Below, piece after piece: positions 1 to 9,037 of a stretch of DNA of 14,295 nucleotides. Position numbers and translations under genes: made by a program. The stretch's first letter is position 1. Every line of letters begins with the position of its first letter. This DNA comes from Circinella umbellata (Eukaryota; Mucoromycota; Mucoromycetes; Mucorales; Lichtheimiaceae): NCBI GenBank assembly GCA_025093555.1, contig JAIWNF010000185.1, positions 1 through 14,295 on the forward strand, given 5' to 3'. A model generated the notes under the pieces. The model had not been told where the DNA came from and did not search any database. It saw only the letters and a program-made list of their open reading frames with translations.

Positions 1-194
1 TTCTTTTTTTTTCGCAAAATGCAGACAGCTTCTGAAATTTATTATGGGATCAAAAAATGTTTTTGTAACTAGTGTTTTCAAATGAGTATGCGACCAGAAA
101 AATACATTCACCAAAAGAAAATACTGAAGATCGTCATAAGCGTGATTATAGCACAGAACTTTATAAAGAATAGATTGCAAGTCAAGGCGATGAG
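1..194. other. AT-rich intergenic DNA, no gene seen
   Basis: An 86-codon plus-strand frame opens at 82 but runs straight into the CATCCG repeat element at 195 and has a composition typical of non-coding AT-rich DNA. No splice signals, domain or promoter support it. Confidence 0.6.
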
Positions 195-300
195 TAGCGT
201 TCTTCATCTCATCCGACATCCGCTCATCCGATCCGCATCCACATCCGCAAGTTCGGATGCGGATGGGTGTATCATCCGATGCGATGATGCAGTCATCCGA
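195..300 (+). repeat. CATCCG-rich palindromic element, copy A
   Basis: A GC-richer island in AT-rich DNA. It begins with TAGCGTTCTTCA (195-206) and continues with dispersed CATCCG, GATCCG and GGATGCGG words. Positions 233-250 and 252-269 form an imperfect inverted repeat (CATCCGCA against TGCGGATG). The same 12-mer followed by the same kind of CATCCG-rich sequence occurs in opposite orientation at 2298-2309, so this is probably a short diverged copy of the larger element at 1945-2309. No coding role is apparent. Confidence 0.6.
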
Positions 301-1944
301 AAGATTGAAAGTGATAATGGGTTTTTTTATAGGTGTTTATAAAAAAAACATAAAAATATTGGATTGAAAAAGTGTGCCGCATTTTTAATGTAAGTGTAGC
401 AAGTCAATAAATGTGACAAATATTATTTTATCAACTCGAAGATTCATCAAACTTTTTAGATCTAAACTGTTTGAAATGATCTAATCCCAAAGATGTTGAA
501 ATGTTATTACTTGATCCCTATTCATTATATTTCTTATAACATATTATTCCTCAAATTATTTATGTCACAACATTTCCTATATTATTTCATAATAATACTA
601 ATATTTGTCCCTTTCCAAAACAAAGAATAGCAAATAAATAAAAAATAACCATTGTTGAAGAAGACATCTAGAATAGTTTATTTGATATTTGTATTACCAT
701 AGTGATATATATAATATAATTATAAACCCCAATACTCTCTCTATTTTGTACAGTCCAAATATTCATCATCCAAATATTCATTATCCAAATATTTATCATC
801 CAAATCCAAGTATATAAACCGTAATATCAAACTATATCCGCAGCACTTTTTTTCAATGATTATTTGCATAAGTTATAAAATCTACTCAAAGAAAAATAAA
901 ATAAAATACTACCACCATTAGTAAACACATACATTATAGTAATATAATTCGGAGAAAGGGTATGTGTGTAAAAAGAAAGAGTAGTACCACTTACCAATCG
1001 TCAAGCACAATGTCCAGTTATATAAAAGTAATTATGTCAAAGATAGGGATATATAAAAAAGAAGGAGCTTTGATAATAAAATTGAGTAATCCTAGTTGTT
1101 TTGTAGGGTTATCAAGGTGTATATTAGATAATTTTATTGACCAAGATTAGATAAAATATTTGTTAAAATCCATTGGTACATAAGTAGATTGTTGTAAAGA
1201 GTATATTTGTCTATAAACTCGATCCACAATAGTTAGTGGAGCAAAGATGTAATATTGTAATCGTTAAGCTAATAGATGCATATTGGCGTTATTGAACATG
1301 TCCGTTCGTGTGTAAAATAGATATGATAATGAGTGATTAAAATAACACAATAAAAAAAAAACTACCAAACTTAGTTGTTTCATTTAAGATCATTATTTTC
1401 CATTATTAAAAAAGAAGATGACTGTGTTAAATGGGGTAATGAACATTTGATTGAAGAAGCTTAGTTTTCTCCTTTTTTTTTTTGCTGTCACACATAATTT
1501 TTTTTCTTTACTTATAAATTATTCTTTCCTTATTTTTTATATTTCTCTTCATAAAAAGCTTTCATCTACTATATTATCTTTTACATTACGGATTTATCAA
1601 TTTTATTTTTATATTTATAATAAAAATTACCATTTACTTTTCTACAATTGCCATCGTTTATTGAAATATGCTTCTATTTGTTTCTTTGAATCAGTTTGAA
1701 GTACAATATTTATTCTGAACCAATCTAAAGCAATCGCGCTATATTATACTTATATACGAAAAGACAAATCAACCACGATAACAATTTTTACAGTATCCAA
1801 TATCTTTTTTTTACATTCCAAATCAAAAACTTATAGATTATTTCACTCTTTTCTTTGATTCACTACAATACGATGGTTCTTCCTACTTCGACTGTATTTC
1901 TGCCAAAAAAAAATATACATACACACTTCATCTACCCATCTGAT
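301..1944. other. AT-rich intergenic DNA, no convincing gene
   Basis: About 1.6 kb of A/T-rich sequence. Small frames at 962-1150 (62 codons) and 1451-1699 (82 codons, opening with TTG, very rich in F/Y/L/I) show no motif and look like chance opening in T-rich DNA. TATATAA-like words occur (for example near 705-725) but without a gene downstream. Apart from the 15-bp tandem repeat at 754-808 I see nothing organised. Confidence 0.55.
754..808 (+). repeat. 15-bp tandem repeat, about 3.6 copies
   Basis: Units start at 754, 769, 784 and 799, each reading TCCAAATATTCATCA with one or two changes (CATTA in the second, TTTATCA in the third). The last copy is partial. The spacing is exactly 15. No coding frame is associated. 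Confidence 0.85.
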
Positions 1945-2309
1945 CCGCATCCGCATCCGCATCCGAACATCTGTATCTGCATCCGCATTCGAACATCTGT
2001 ATCCGCATCCGCATCCAAACATCTGTATCCGCATCCGCATCTGAACATCTGTATCCGCATCCGCATCCAAACATCTGTATCCGCATCCGCATCTGAACAT
2101 CTGTATCCGCATCTGCATCCAAACATCTGCATCCGCATCTGAACATCTGTATCCGCATCCGCATCCAAACATCCGCATCCGCATCCAAACATCTGTATCC
2201 GCATCCGCATCCGAACATCTGTATCCGCATCCGCATCTGCATCCGTATTTGCGGATGCGGATGCGGATAGCCTTATCATCTGATCTGATCCGATCCGTGA
2301 AGAACGCTA
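1945..2309 (-). repeat. CATCCG minisatellite element, copy B (26-bp unit)
   Basis: Read on the plus strand, AACATCTGT/AACATCCG marks occur at 1966, 1992, 2018, 2044, 2070, 2096, 2122, 2142, 2168, 2188 and 2214. The period is 26, with two 20-bp steps where one ATCCGC hexamer is missing. The unit is ATCTGT + ATCCGC + ATCCGC + ATCCAAAC. The array ends in a hairpin (2222-2240 pairs with 2251-2269, 18 of 19) and then a CGATCCG tail closing with the reverse complement of TAGCGTTCTTCA (2298-2309), the 12-mer that opens copy A. Because 26 is not a multiple of 3, the array is open in several frames of both strands. The long D-A-D-A-D and H-P-H-P frames there are by-products, not genes. Confidence 0.85.
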
Positions 2310-2311
2310 AT

Positions 2312-2411
2312 TTTGTGAGTAGTCGTATAAGACGGCACCAAAGTACTAGAATTCCTTGCTCGGTGATGTTGGTGGAGCGAGCAGTTCCAGAGGAGTTGCT
2401 GCGGTGGATCA
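2312..2411 (-). other. GC-richer fragment, possible broken exon
   Basis: About 100 bp of balanced composition between the minisatellite and AT-rich DNA. On the minus strand it is preceded by an acceptor-like ...CCACCGCAG (near 2397-2405) and is open in two frames, including one reading S-S-G-T-A-R-S-T-N-I. I do not recognise it. It could be the edge of an exon cut by insertion of the repeat element, or simply part of that element. No start, donor or homologous domain is visible. Confidence 0.25.
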
Positions 2412-2602
2412 ATAAATAATTAAAAAACGGAGGGTGGTTAGGCTTGAGCTTGAGTTTCTTTTAAAATAAAAAAAACAAATCGAAATTCCTTTAATATTAA
2501 AAGTATAAATCTGAATATATGAATTTTTATATTGATGGATAAAAACAAAAAACAAATTGGTGTTATAGGGTTAAAAAAAAGGAGATGAAAAAAAAACAGT
2601 TA

Positions 2603-2717
2603 GCATATAAAAGAGATGGTGCATATAAAAAAAGAGCATATTAGATAGTGAGCATAAGAAAAAGAAAGGAGTATATAAAAAAAGGAGCATATAAAAAAAA
2701 GGGAATATAAAAAAAGT
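2603..2717 (+). repeat. Degenerate GCATATAAAA repeat, seven copies
   Basis: Copies of GCATATAAAAAAAGGA and variants start at 2603, 2621, 2636, 2652, 2671, 2687 and 2703, spaced 15-19 bp. They were probably expanded from one A-rich unit. Each resembles a TATA box, but no transcript start is suggested. Confidence 0.7.
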
Positions 2718-2834
2718 TCCGCTCCTCTCTCACAAATTTTTTTTTCGAAGTAGTGAATAGTGTGATGTATAAGGTTAATGAATAAATAAACTGGATATTG
2801 AAAAGATAAGTATATGAAGATATAGAATAAAAAA

Positions 2835-2860
2835 GTGTGTGTGTGTGTGTGTTTGTGTGT
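2835..2860 (+). repeat. GT dinucleotide microsatellite
   Basis: (GT)n interrupted once by TTT. It directly abuts the terminal stop codon of the decayed transposase reading frame (2861-2863, minus strand), so it lies at the beginning of that gene's 3' flank. Confidence 0.9.
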
Positions 2861-5526
2861 TTATGCATGAACTTTTTGTTCCAAAGGAATAACAACTGTT
2901 CGTTCTGCATTTGATGCTTTATATTTTGTGATGGCAACAGGAGAATATACACAGCTTAACGCCAAGATGCATTACCAACTGAAATCTTCGTAAGTGCTTC
3001 TCCAAGTCTCTACATTCCCAGCGCTGAATTTTTGTTGACCACTATACCGATTCAACCAACGAACGAATGCAAATGTATGGCGTTTGACGATACCATTGAC
3101 CCGGAAATCATGATAAAAGTAATACTGCACTTGACCTGGGTATGCTGCTAATTCATCATTGCCATATTCAAGGTACAATGCTTGAATAAATGAACCTCTT
3201 GTTGATTGAGAAGCTGCACTGCAGTACTGATGGCCATGGATCTTGACGTCTTTGAAGACATGACATATGGTGAAACTGCATTTTGATTTACCAGTGATTG
3301 CTGCAAGTGGTGATCAGCGTTTTCTTCACCATACGCCACTTTGTAGAAATCTACCAGGGCGTCATAAATATTGGCGATAAGTTTGGTTGTTGGGGGAGCG
3401 ATAAAGTTTGGTATAGTGTTGGAGGAAGAGGCTCGGAACCTGTAGCATGACGAACTGATACAGAATTGCGAATATATTCACTAATATCAAAGTTTTCTAC
3501 TGTGTTTAATCGTGTTGCTGCTGCTGTTGTTGAGAGATCATTAGTTAGACCAAGTAGGAAATCTTTCTCGCTGTCGTCAATATGAGGTGTGATAAAGGTA
3601 TTAATATAGTCAGAAGCACCAGTCTGTTCAAGAAAACGTTTTGTGAACGTCCTCTCGAATGCACCCTTTCTATTAGTGGCGATACTTCCAAGTATACTAT
3701 TGTACTGTTCAAAACCAAAGAGCCATGTTGAGTATACTCCTCGGTAATCAAGGATACACTCCTTCATGTGACAATGAGCGTGCATATTTGACGTGATGCT
3801 TTTTGATGGATAAATGGTTTCGTATTCTTGACAAAATTCAATGAGGTATGTATGAGCGCTGTCGATTTCATCAAATGTAATAGATGGTTTCAGCAAAATA
3901 CGACATGCATTTACTAACTTCATCCAATACTGAAACTTTATCACGGTTAGACGATCTTGTAAAAGGAAAGGCGAATATATTAATACCCAGCTCTTCCATT
4001 CGGCAGCTTTTAATCCCGAAAGACCAGCAGCTATACGATCTGCAGAGATCACATCAAAATCTACTGGCAATACAAGTCCTTCAGCTGATTGGTTCATCAT
4101 GCGCAAATCTTCCCTCGTCAAATCACCGTCATCAATCCAATCATTGAACATCTTTTTTGGAGTACCAAGAAGCAGATTATGCATGACATCAATGATCGTG
4201 AAGCGAACCGCATTAAAATATGGAAGACGATGTAATTCAGACCAACGTGTACGATAGTTACGCTCTATTTCGATACAATCTTTGCTTGTCGTTGCTGTCA
4301 TCCATTCCGCTGCATGTGTAGCAACGTCATTTGTGCTCTTCCAATGGTAATTCTCTACATCATAACCGCCAGAAAATTTACCCTCTTGGTGTCATCGTTG
4401 ACAATACATGTACGATCACACTTATAACAACCTCGACGGCTTACAGACGATGTAAATCTGCATGTCTTTCTAGCTGCAGGCATATTATAGGCGACCATTA
4501 TTAATGCAGCTCTGACTAAGATAGGTGATCTAGTTACAAGGTTTGTTACTTGAATACCTTCGTTATATAGGAACATAAGCTCGTCAACAAGAGGTGCAAG
4601 ATAGTAATTTAACTCAGTGGTATGTGATGCAGATGGACTAGGCATCACACCAATAAGGATAACATTTTTCTTTCTAAAACGATCAGATCGAGGTAAATTA
4701 TTAATAGTGAGATATATAGCACTACAAGAGTAGTTTGCGTTATGGAACGGTTCAAACCAATCGATATTCAAGGTAAGAAGGGCAAGGTGTTCATTTGATG
4801 AGACTGTCTCTAGTTTTGTAAAATCATTCCAAACAATACCATCATATATATCGAATAACATATCAGATGGAACATCGCGATTCTTCCATCTTTCGACGAG
4901 ATGGATATAACTAGGTCGGTTGACGATGCGATCGAGACTTGCTTTCAATGAATCATAAACAAACTCTCGAGGAATGAAAACAAAAAAGTCTGTATAGCAA
5001 CAGTTACGTTTGGTTTCAAGTAGATGATATGGGAATTGTTAAGCAGTGCAATATGGAGGAATGGTTGATTGGCGGTTAAAAAGTGCATGGCATTTTGGAC
5101 AAACGGCGTAATATGTGAGATTGTTGGTAAGTAAGTCGAAGTTAAGGTGCTTTTTGATGGTGTCAGGTGTGGTGGGGAAGCGATATGTGCGGTCAAAAGC
5201 AACCAACAGCATGTTGAAGAAACGGATTAAGATAGAGGTTGCCTTATCAGTGATGCGGAAATAGACACAAAAAGAATAAGAAAAACTGCCATGAATCAAA
5301 AAGGTTGCTCAATGCTTGGAGCTTTGATATATGTCAATTACTATTTTTTTGTTTGTAAATTATCTTTTGTAAATGTTATGAATAATATTTTTATCAGCAA
5401 CAGATTCTTCATCTACGTCCATGTTAGTAATGCTACCATTGTGATAATTGTGGTTGGCATTACTGTTTTCGAACTCGACTTCAACAGCTGGCAACATATT
5501 CTCAGCTGATATTATCTCGTCTTCGT

Positions 5527-5587
5527 CTATATATAATAGAAGGGTGGTTAGTGCATATTCTGTTTTTATAAAGTTTTCACCACTCAC
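5527..5587 (-). other. Spliceosomal intron in the transposase 5' part
   Basis: On the minus strand it opens GTGAGT, has the canonical branch site CACTAAC about 20 nt before its end, and closes ATATAG. Length is 61 nt. It separates a short alanine-rich exon (5588-5673) from an acidic exon starting D-E-D-E. The flanking frames do not join cleanly: the upstream exon ends with an in-frame TGA just before the donor, another sign of decay or of a sequence error. Confidence 0.65.
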
Positions 5588-5673
5588 TTTCAAGTTCCAT
5601 CTGCTATAGCTGTCGCCGCTGCTTGCGCTGGCGGTATATCTTCCTTGATTGGCTCTCTCACCAATTCCAATAG

Positions 5674-5740
5674 CTATTTTATTAACATAGATGTAATGAG
5701 TAATGAGCAATCTTAATATAATAATTTTGCATATACTCAC
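5674..5740 (-). other. Probable first intron of the transposase gene
   Basis: Donor GTGAGT at 5735-5740 and acceptor AAAATAG ending at 5674 (minus strand), 67 nt long. It follows the zinc-knuckle exon. The exon has an in-frame TGA seven bases before its 3' end (5747-5749). Without that codon the frame would run on into an L-L-E-L-V-R-E-P exon. Confidence 0.5.
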
Positions 5741-5881
5741 CCTTTTTCATTCTTCATTCATATGATTGTGAACTGTGCGTACTCTTTGAAAAGCTGCAAA
5801 TCCTTTCAAATTTTTGCAATTAGAACAAGGGCAGATCTTGGTGCCTTTAGGAGCTTTGGGTTTTGGAGGAGTAGGGCTCAT

Positions 5882-6356
5882 TTCAGCAAGTATTTGAACT
5901 TTGCGTTTGAGAATTAGAATATTAAAAACGATTGATATATTGAAGTTCTCTGTGATACTTTCTAATATTATTTTATTACATCGTTTGTAACACATAGTTG
6001 ATAGTATAGCTTATTTTCACAATTTATTATAATTCTGTTGCACATATATGAATGACAGTTATCTCGTATATATAGATATAGTTAAAAAATATTTCATCGT
6101 CATAGCTATAGTCAAACTACTATATATTCCATCTCATTATTACTTATAATAAATTTTTATAGGCCACTTTTATTTCAACAAGCAGTAAAGAGCTCGTAAC
6201 ACAAACTCTCTTTTTGGTCAATTAAAAACAACACACACAGTTTTTTGAAAAATAATATTCTTTTATTTTTCTATTCCTTAATATCTTTTATTATACTTTT
6301 CCATTACTATAAATCACTGTGTTTCATTATTTGCACCAACACTCCCTTGAGTACCT
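5882..6356. other. AT-rich spacer between two transposons
   Basis: No gene is visible. On the minus strand it would hold the promoter of the TNP2-like gene; several TATA-like words occur (for example around 6060-6075) but none stands out. I searched for CACTA-type terminal repeats of the first element here and at 2400-2860 and found none I could defend. Confidence 0.5.
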
Positions 6357-6441
6357 AATTAAGAGGAATATTCCATAAATATGAAATAATAATATAACTT
6401 GAAATATTAATTATATCTTAATACAATTTTAAATTTTTAAA

Positions 6442-8055
6442 TTATAAATTAATTCCTGGTATCAGTATATTTTTCTTTGATAAATAATCGACTACTAGTT
6501 CTTTTTCATTAAAAGAAGACAAAGATATCCATGAATTATCATTACTATTAAATCCTTTCCATTTTACTAAAAATTTATAACTTTTATCAATAATTTTATG
6601 TTCAATAATATTTTCTATTTCATATATATTATCAACTTTATTTTTATCTCTTACTTTATTTATATCTTTAATTTTATTTATTGATTTTGGTCTATATTTT
6701 CTCTTTTTTATTTTACCTTTTAATTCTGGAAAATCATCCTCACTTTCATCATTAATTTCATTTTCATTTTCATTTTCTTCAATATCTAATATCATATTAT
6801 TATCTAATGTTAAATTCATAATTTCTTTTTGTAATTTTGTTATTTCATTTATTTTTTCTAACTGTTCCATTTCATTTATATAAACAATATCAATTAATCT
6901 TTGTTCACAAGGAAATTCAAAATTATTTATTTCCTAAAGTTTATGATGTGGTTGAGTAATTATATTAAATTTTTCAGAAAACCGTTTAATATTTTTTAAT
7001 AAAAAAGAAACCTTTAATTGTAAATTTATATATTTATAATCAGATGTTTTAATTGTTGAATTGTTATTACTAAATCTTTTAAATGTATTATGTAATTCAC
7101 AGAACTGATTTTCTACTGTATTTCTAAATTTCCCAAACACTTTATTAAAATATTTTTCTTGTTCATTTAATTCAATATTATCTTCTTTTCGTATAGGATA
7201 AAAAAAGTTTTTATCACTTATATCATCATATCCTTTACTACTACATAATTCAATAAATTGGTTTATAAATAAAGTATATCCTCCATCAAAAGCAATGCAG
7301 TCATGTTTATAAATTTTATTATATAATTTCATATTAAGAAACATTGAACCATCATTACTTTCACCACATAATTCACTTTTACTAACAATTATAACCATTT
7401 CATTAATATCTATTACAACTTGTGTACGTAATCCACTTGTTTTTAATTTATACGACCATTTTTTTTGTAAAGAAATATCTGGTTTATTATATTTAATAGT
7501 ACTATCATGCCCATCTAATAATAATGTTATATGTTTAAAATATTTAGGATTTTTTATAAGAGCAGATAAAATTCTTATTTTAATATTACTAAACATATCT
7601 AATAAATAACCATTTACTTTTTTATTTAATTTTTCATAATTATTAATCCAAAAACTTTTATATAATCTATAATATGATGTTGAAGATATATCTTTATTTA
7701 TTTCAATATGAGAATGACCATTTATAAGATGATATATTAAATATAAACCTTTATCTATCTCTAAATAAGGTCCTGGATATTCTTTGTTTGTATATAATTC
7801 ATTCAAAAAGAAGAAAACAGAAATATACCCTAATTTATTTTTTAATTCATTTTTAATAGCATTTATATTTTTAATTTCTTTTAATTCAGTTCGATGTTTA
7901 TATTCTTTTGTAATTTTACCCCAATCTTTATCTAAAAAACCCCATTTATTTAATACAATATTATCAATTTCTTTTTTTAAATCAGTCTTATATTTTTCAT
8001 ATTGTTCAGAATTTTCATAAATATATTCATCAGCCATAAAATCCATAGAAGTCAT
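6442..8055 (-). CDS. DDE transposase with C-terminal chromodomain, one in-frame TAG
   Basis: The start ATG at 8055 opens 373 codons up to TAG at 6934-6936. The same frame then runs another 164 codons to the stop at 6442, 537 codons plus the TAG. Residues 113-135 (H-S-H-I-E-I-N-K) look like a helix-turn-helix. The DDE triad is visible as L-L-L-D181-G-H-D, A-F-D257-G-G-Y and R-N-T-V-E315-N-Q-F, the arrangement of DDE_Tnp_4/IS5-like transposases. After the TAG come an acidic stretch (E-E-N-E-N-E-N-E), a basic linker and a chromodomain (near Y-E-I-E-N-I-I ... L-V-K-W-K-G-F ... N-S-W) with the aromatic positions expected for a methyl-lysine cage. Chromodomains on mobile-element proteins usually steer integration toward marked chromatin. 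Codons end almost only in A or T. The TAG may be a nonsense mutation, readthrough, or lie in a 78-nt intron. Confidence 0.8.
6934..6936 (-). other. In-frame TAG separating DDE core from chromodomain
   Basis: Minus-strand context is CTT TAG GAA, with the reading frame open on both sides. A CAG-to-TAG transition would explain it. It also coincides with an acceptor-like CTTTAG; paired with a weak donor AAG|GTTTCT at 7011 this would be an intron of 78 nt (26 codons) that keeps the frame. That would remove L-L-K-N-I-K-R-F, which looks like normal post-DDE helix sequence, so I prefer the nonsense explanation. Confidence 0.8.
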
Positions 8056-8187
8056 GTTGTATCATATTTTTATAAATATAGAAAAATTCGATTTTATTTT
8101 TATTTTTTATATAAAATTATATATTAAAAAATAATAAAATATTATAAAATAAATAAGATTTTATAAAATGGGTTTGTTCCTCTAAAT

Positions 8188-8597
8188 GCAGTTGTATTGA
8201 TTGGAAGATTAAAACTCTGATTCTCGTTCTCGTTCTCATTTCCTTTCCTCTCCTCTTCATCCACTCTCTTGCTCTCCCTCCCTTCTATTATTGTTAAGCA
8301 ATTAGAAGAAAATGGCGATGATGATGGCGTGTGGAGTGTTAGTGATGTTGCACCAGAACAGATTTAAAGAGAGTTTGAAAAACACGAATCCTTTATTTCT
8401 TTCACTATTCATATAAAAATATCAATAAAATTATTTTCCACTCTTCATATAAAAAAGTAATATTGTATTATTCTCTTGAGTATATCGACTAAACATTATT
8501 TGTACTTCACTTCGACTTACTACTTATACATTTTGTAAATTTAAACAAGAAAAAGTAATCTGCTAAAAAAGTATTAGTTTAATTTAGTCTTCCTATA
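8188..8597. other. Flank with pyrimidine-rich tract, weak gene start
   Basis: 8215-8290 is rich in CTCGTTCTC/CTCTCC on the plus strand, like the pyrimidine-rich leader of fungal genes, followed by GAAGAAA-ATG at 8312. The frame (8312-8416) has only 34 codons, M-A-M-M-M-A-C-G at its start, and no recognisable domain. It may be the first exon of a gene truncated by nearby insertions, or nothing. The rest of the stretch is AT-rich with no signal. Confidence 0.25.
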
Positions 8598-8823
8598 TGT
8601 TGTAACGTACATACCGTTACCCAATTTTTTTTTTCCTCTTTATTCATATAAATTGTCTCGAATATTAGTATAATCCCTATTATAAATAACATTATTATTA
8701 TCTTTATCTCTTTCATTATCATTATTATTATTGTTTATAGTCACATGCTATCATCAAATATTCTTATTATAGTATAAAAACCCATTGTGCCATTTTTATT
8801 GGATCCTACTATTGAGTATTTTC

Positions 8824-8955
8824 ACAAAAGCAATTGCTTCTTTTTACAAGAGCAATTGTAACTTTTTACACAAGCTATTAGTTATTTTTACAAAAGCTAT
8901 TGGTTACTTTTACAAAAGCTATTGAATATTTTTACAAAAGCAATTAGTATAAATA
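8824..8955 (+). repeat. 22-bp tandem repeat, six copies, ending in a TATA box
   Basis: ACAAAAGC-type cores start at 8824, 8846, 8868, 8890, 8912 and 8934, exactly 22 bp apart, each followed by (A/T)ATT(G/A) and a T-rich tail. The first copies read GCAATTG, the middle ones GCTATT. The TATA box begins 14 nt after the last core starts. Two helical turns per unit would put every core on the same DNA face, as in activator-site arrays. Confidence 0.85.
8948..8954 (+). promoter_or_regulatory. TATA box
   Basis: TATAAAT immediately downstream of the 22-bp array. A start site would be expected about 25-40 nt downstream, in the pyrimidine-rich stretch near 8975-9000. No open frame of note follows before the AATAAA signals at 9038-9043 and 9056-9061, which fits an LTR promoter rather than a gene. 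Confidence 0.5.
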
Positions 8956-9037
8956 CCCGACCTTCTTCGCACTCAAATTTCTTTTTTTCAGTTCTATTTT
9001 CCCTTAAGTTTTATCTTTAACTTTGTCTTGTCTTTTA

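Larger units (their letters stand above)
2412..2860. other. AT-rich non-coding stretch with simple repeats
   Basis: No gene is visible. A minus-strand 103-codon frame (2641-2952) only translates the repeats and microsatellite. The sequence AGGGTGGTTAGG at 2431-2442 resembles AGGGTGGTTGGG at 13015. The rest is A-rich DNA downstream of the transposase on its strand. Confidence 0.5.
2861..5881 (-). pseudogene. TNP2-like (CACTA/EnSpm-type) transposase, decayed
   Basis: Probable start ATG at 5881. The first exon (5741-5881) encodes a zinc-knuckle-like C17-x-C19-x2-C22 ... H38-x-H40, as at the N-terminus of many fungal TNP2/Plavaka-type transposases. The middle (4355-5299) has V-C-P-K-C, S-L-K-A-S-L-D-R, R-P-S-Y, Y-D-G-I-V-W, L-T-L-N-I-D-W-F-E-P-F, N-L-P-R and P-L-V-D-E-L, the classic order of this family. 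The part at 3397-4372 has R-L-P-Y-F-N and D-V-M-H-N-L-L-L-G-T. The tail (2975-3260) has Y-P-G-Q-V-Q and H-T-F-A-F-V-R-W, then V-V-I-P-L-E-Q before a stop at 2861-2863. The frame is broken by TGA 5747-5749, TAA 5039-5041, single-base shifts near 4373-4376, 3392-3396 and 3303-3312, and TAA 2972-2974. Family recognition is firm. Exon joins upstream of 5299 are not resolved. The activity would be cut-and-paste transposition in the nucleus. Confidence 0.85.
6360..8184 (-). mobile_element. DDE-chromodomain DNA transposon (PIF/Harbinger or IS5-like)
   Basis: This 1.8-kb element is bounded by short, imperfect inverted ends: TAAGAGGAAT on the left and, read inward from the right, TAGAGGAACA. Both ends are flanked by AAT (6357-6359 and 8185-8187), compatible with the 3-bp target duplication of PIF/Harbinger-type elements. 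It contains one transposase reading frame and little else. The termini are short and one base out of register, so the limits are tentative. Its extreme A/T bias sets it apart from the coding sequences on either side. Confidence 0.45.

Noticed and set aside
1451..1699. 82-codon hydrophobic frame
   Set aside because: It starts with TTG in T-rich DNA; the F/Y/L/I content is what such DNA gives by chance.
1843..2412. Long minus-strand frame (189 codons) and two nested frames rich in D-A-D-A and C-G-C-G, plus a plus-strand P-H-P-H frame
   Set aside because: They are translations of the 26-bp minisatellite, which lacks stops in several frames of both strands; there is no start context, splice signal or domain.
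3884..4147. 87-codon plus-strand frame
   Set aside because: It is antisense to the TNP2-like transposase, whose minus-strand frame carries the family motifs.
4945..5202. 85-codon minus-strand frame
   Set aside because: It is a shifted reading of the transposase; the true frame, broken only by TAA 5039-5041, gives the family motifs.
5291..5509. 72-codon plus-strand frame
   Set aside because: It overlaps the acidic exon and unresolved exon joins of the transposase on the other strand and has no motif.
2404..6400. CACTA-type terminal inverted repeats for the TNP2-like element
   Set aside because: I looked on both sides of the gene and found no matching CACTA ends or convincing target duplication.
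7784..8020. 78-codon plus-strand frame
   Set aside because: It is antisense to the well-supported DDE transposase.
8824..8955. CRISPR-like array
   Set aside because: The 22-bp units are contiguous with no spacers, the genome is eukaryotic, and the array ends in a TATA box.
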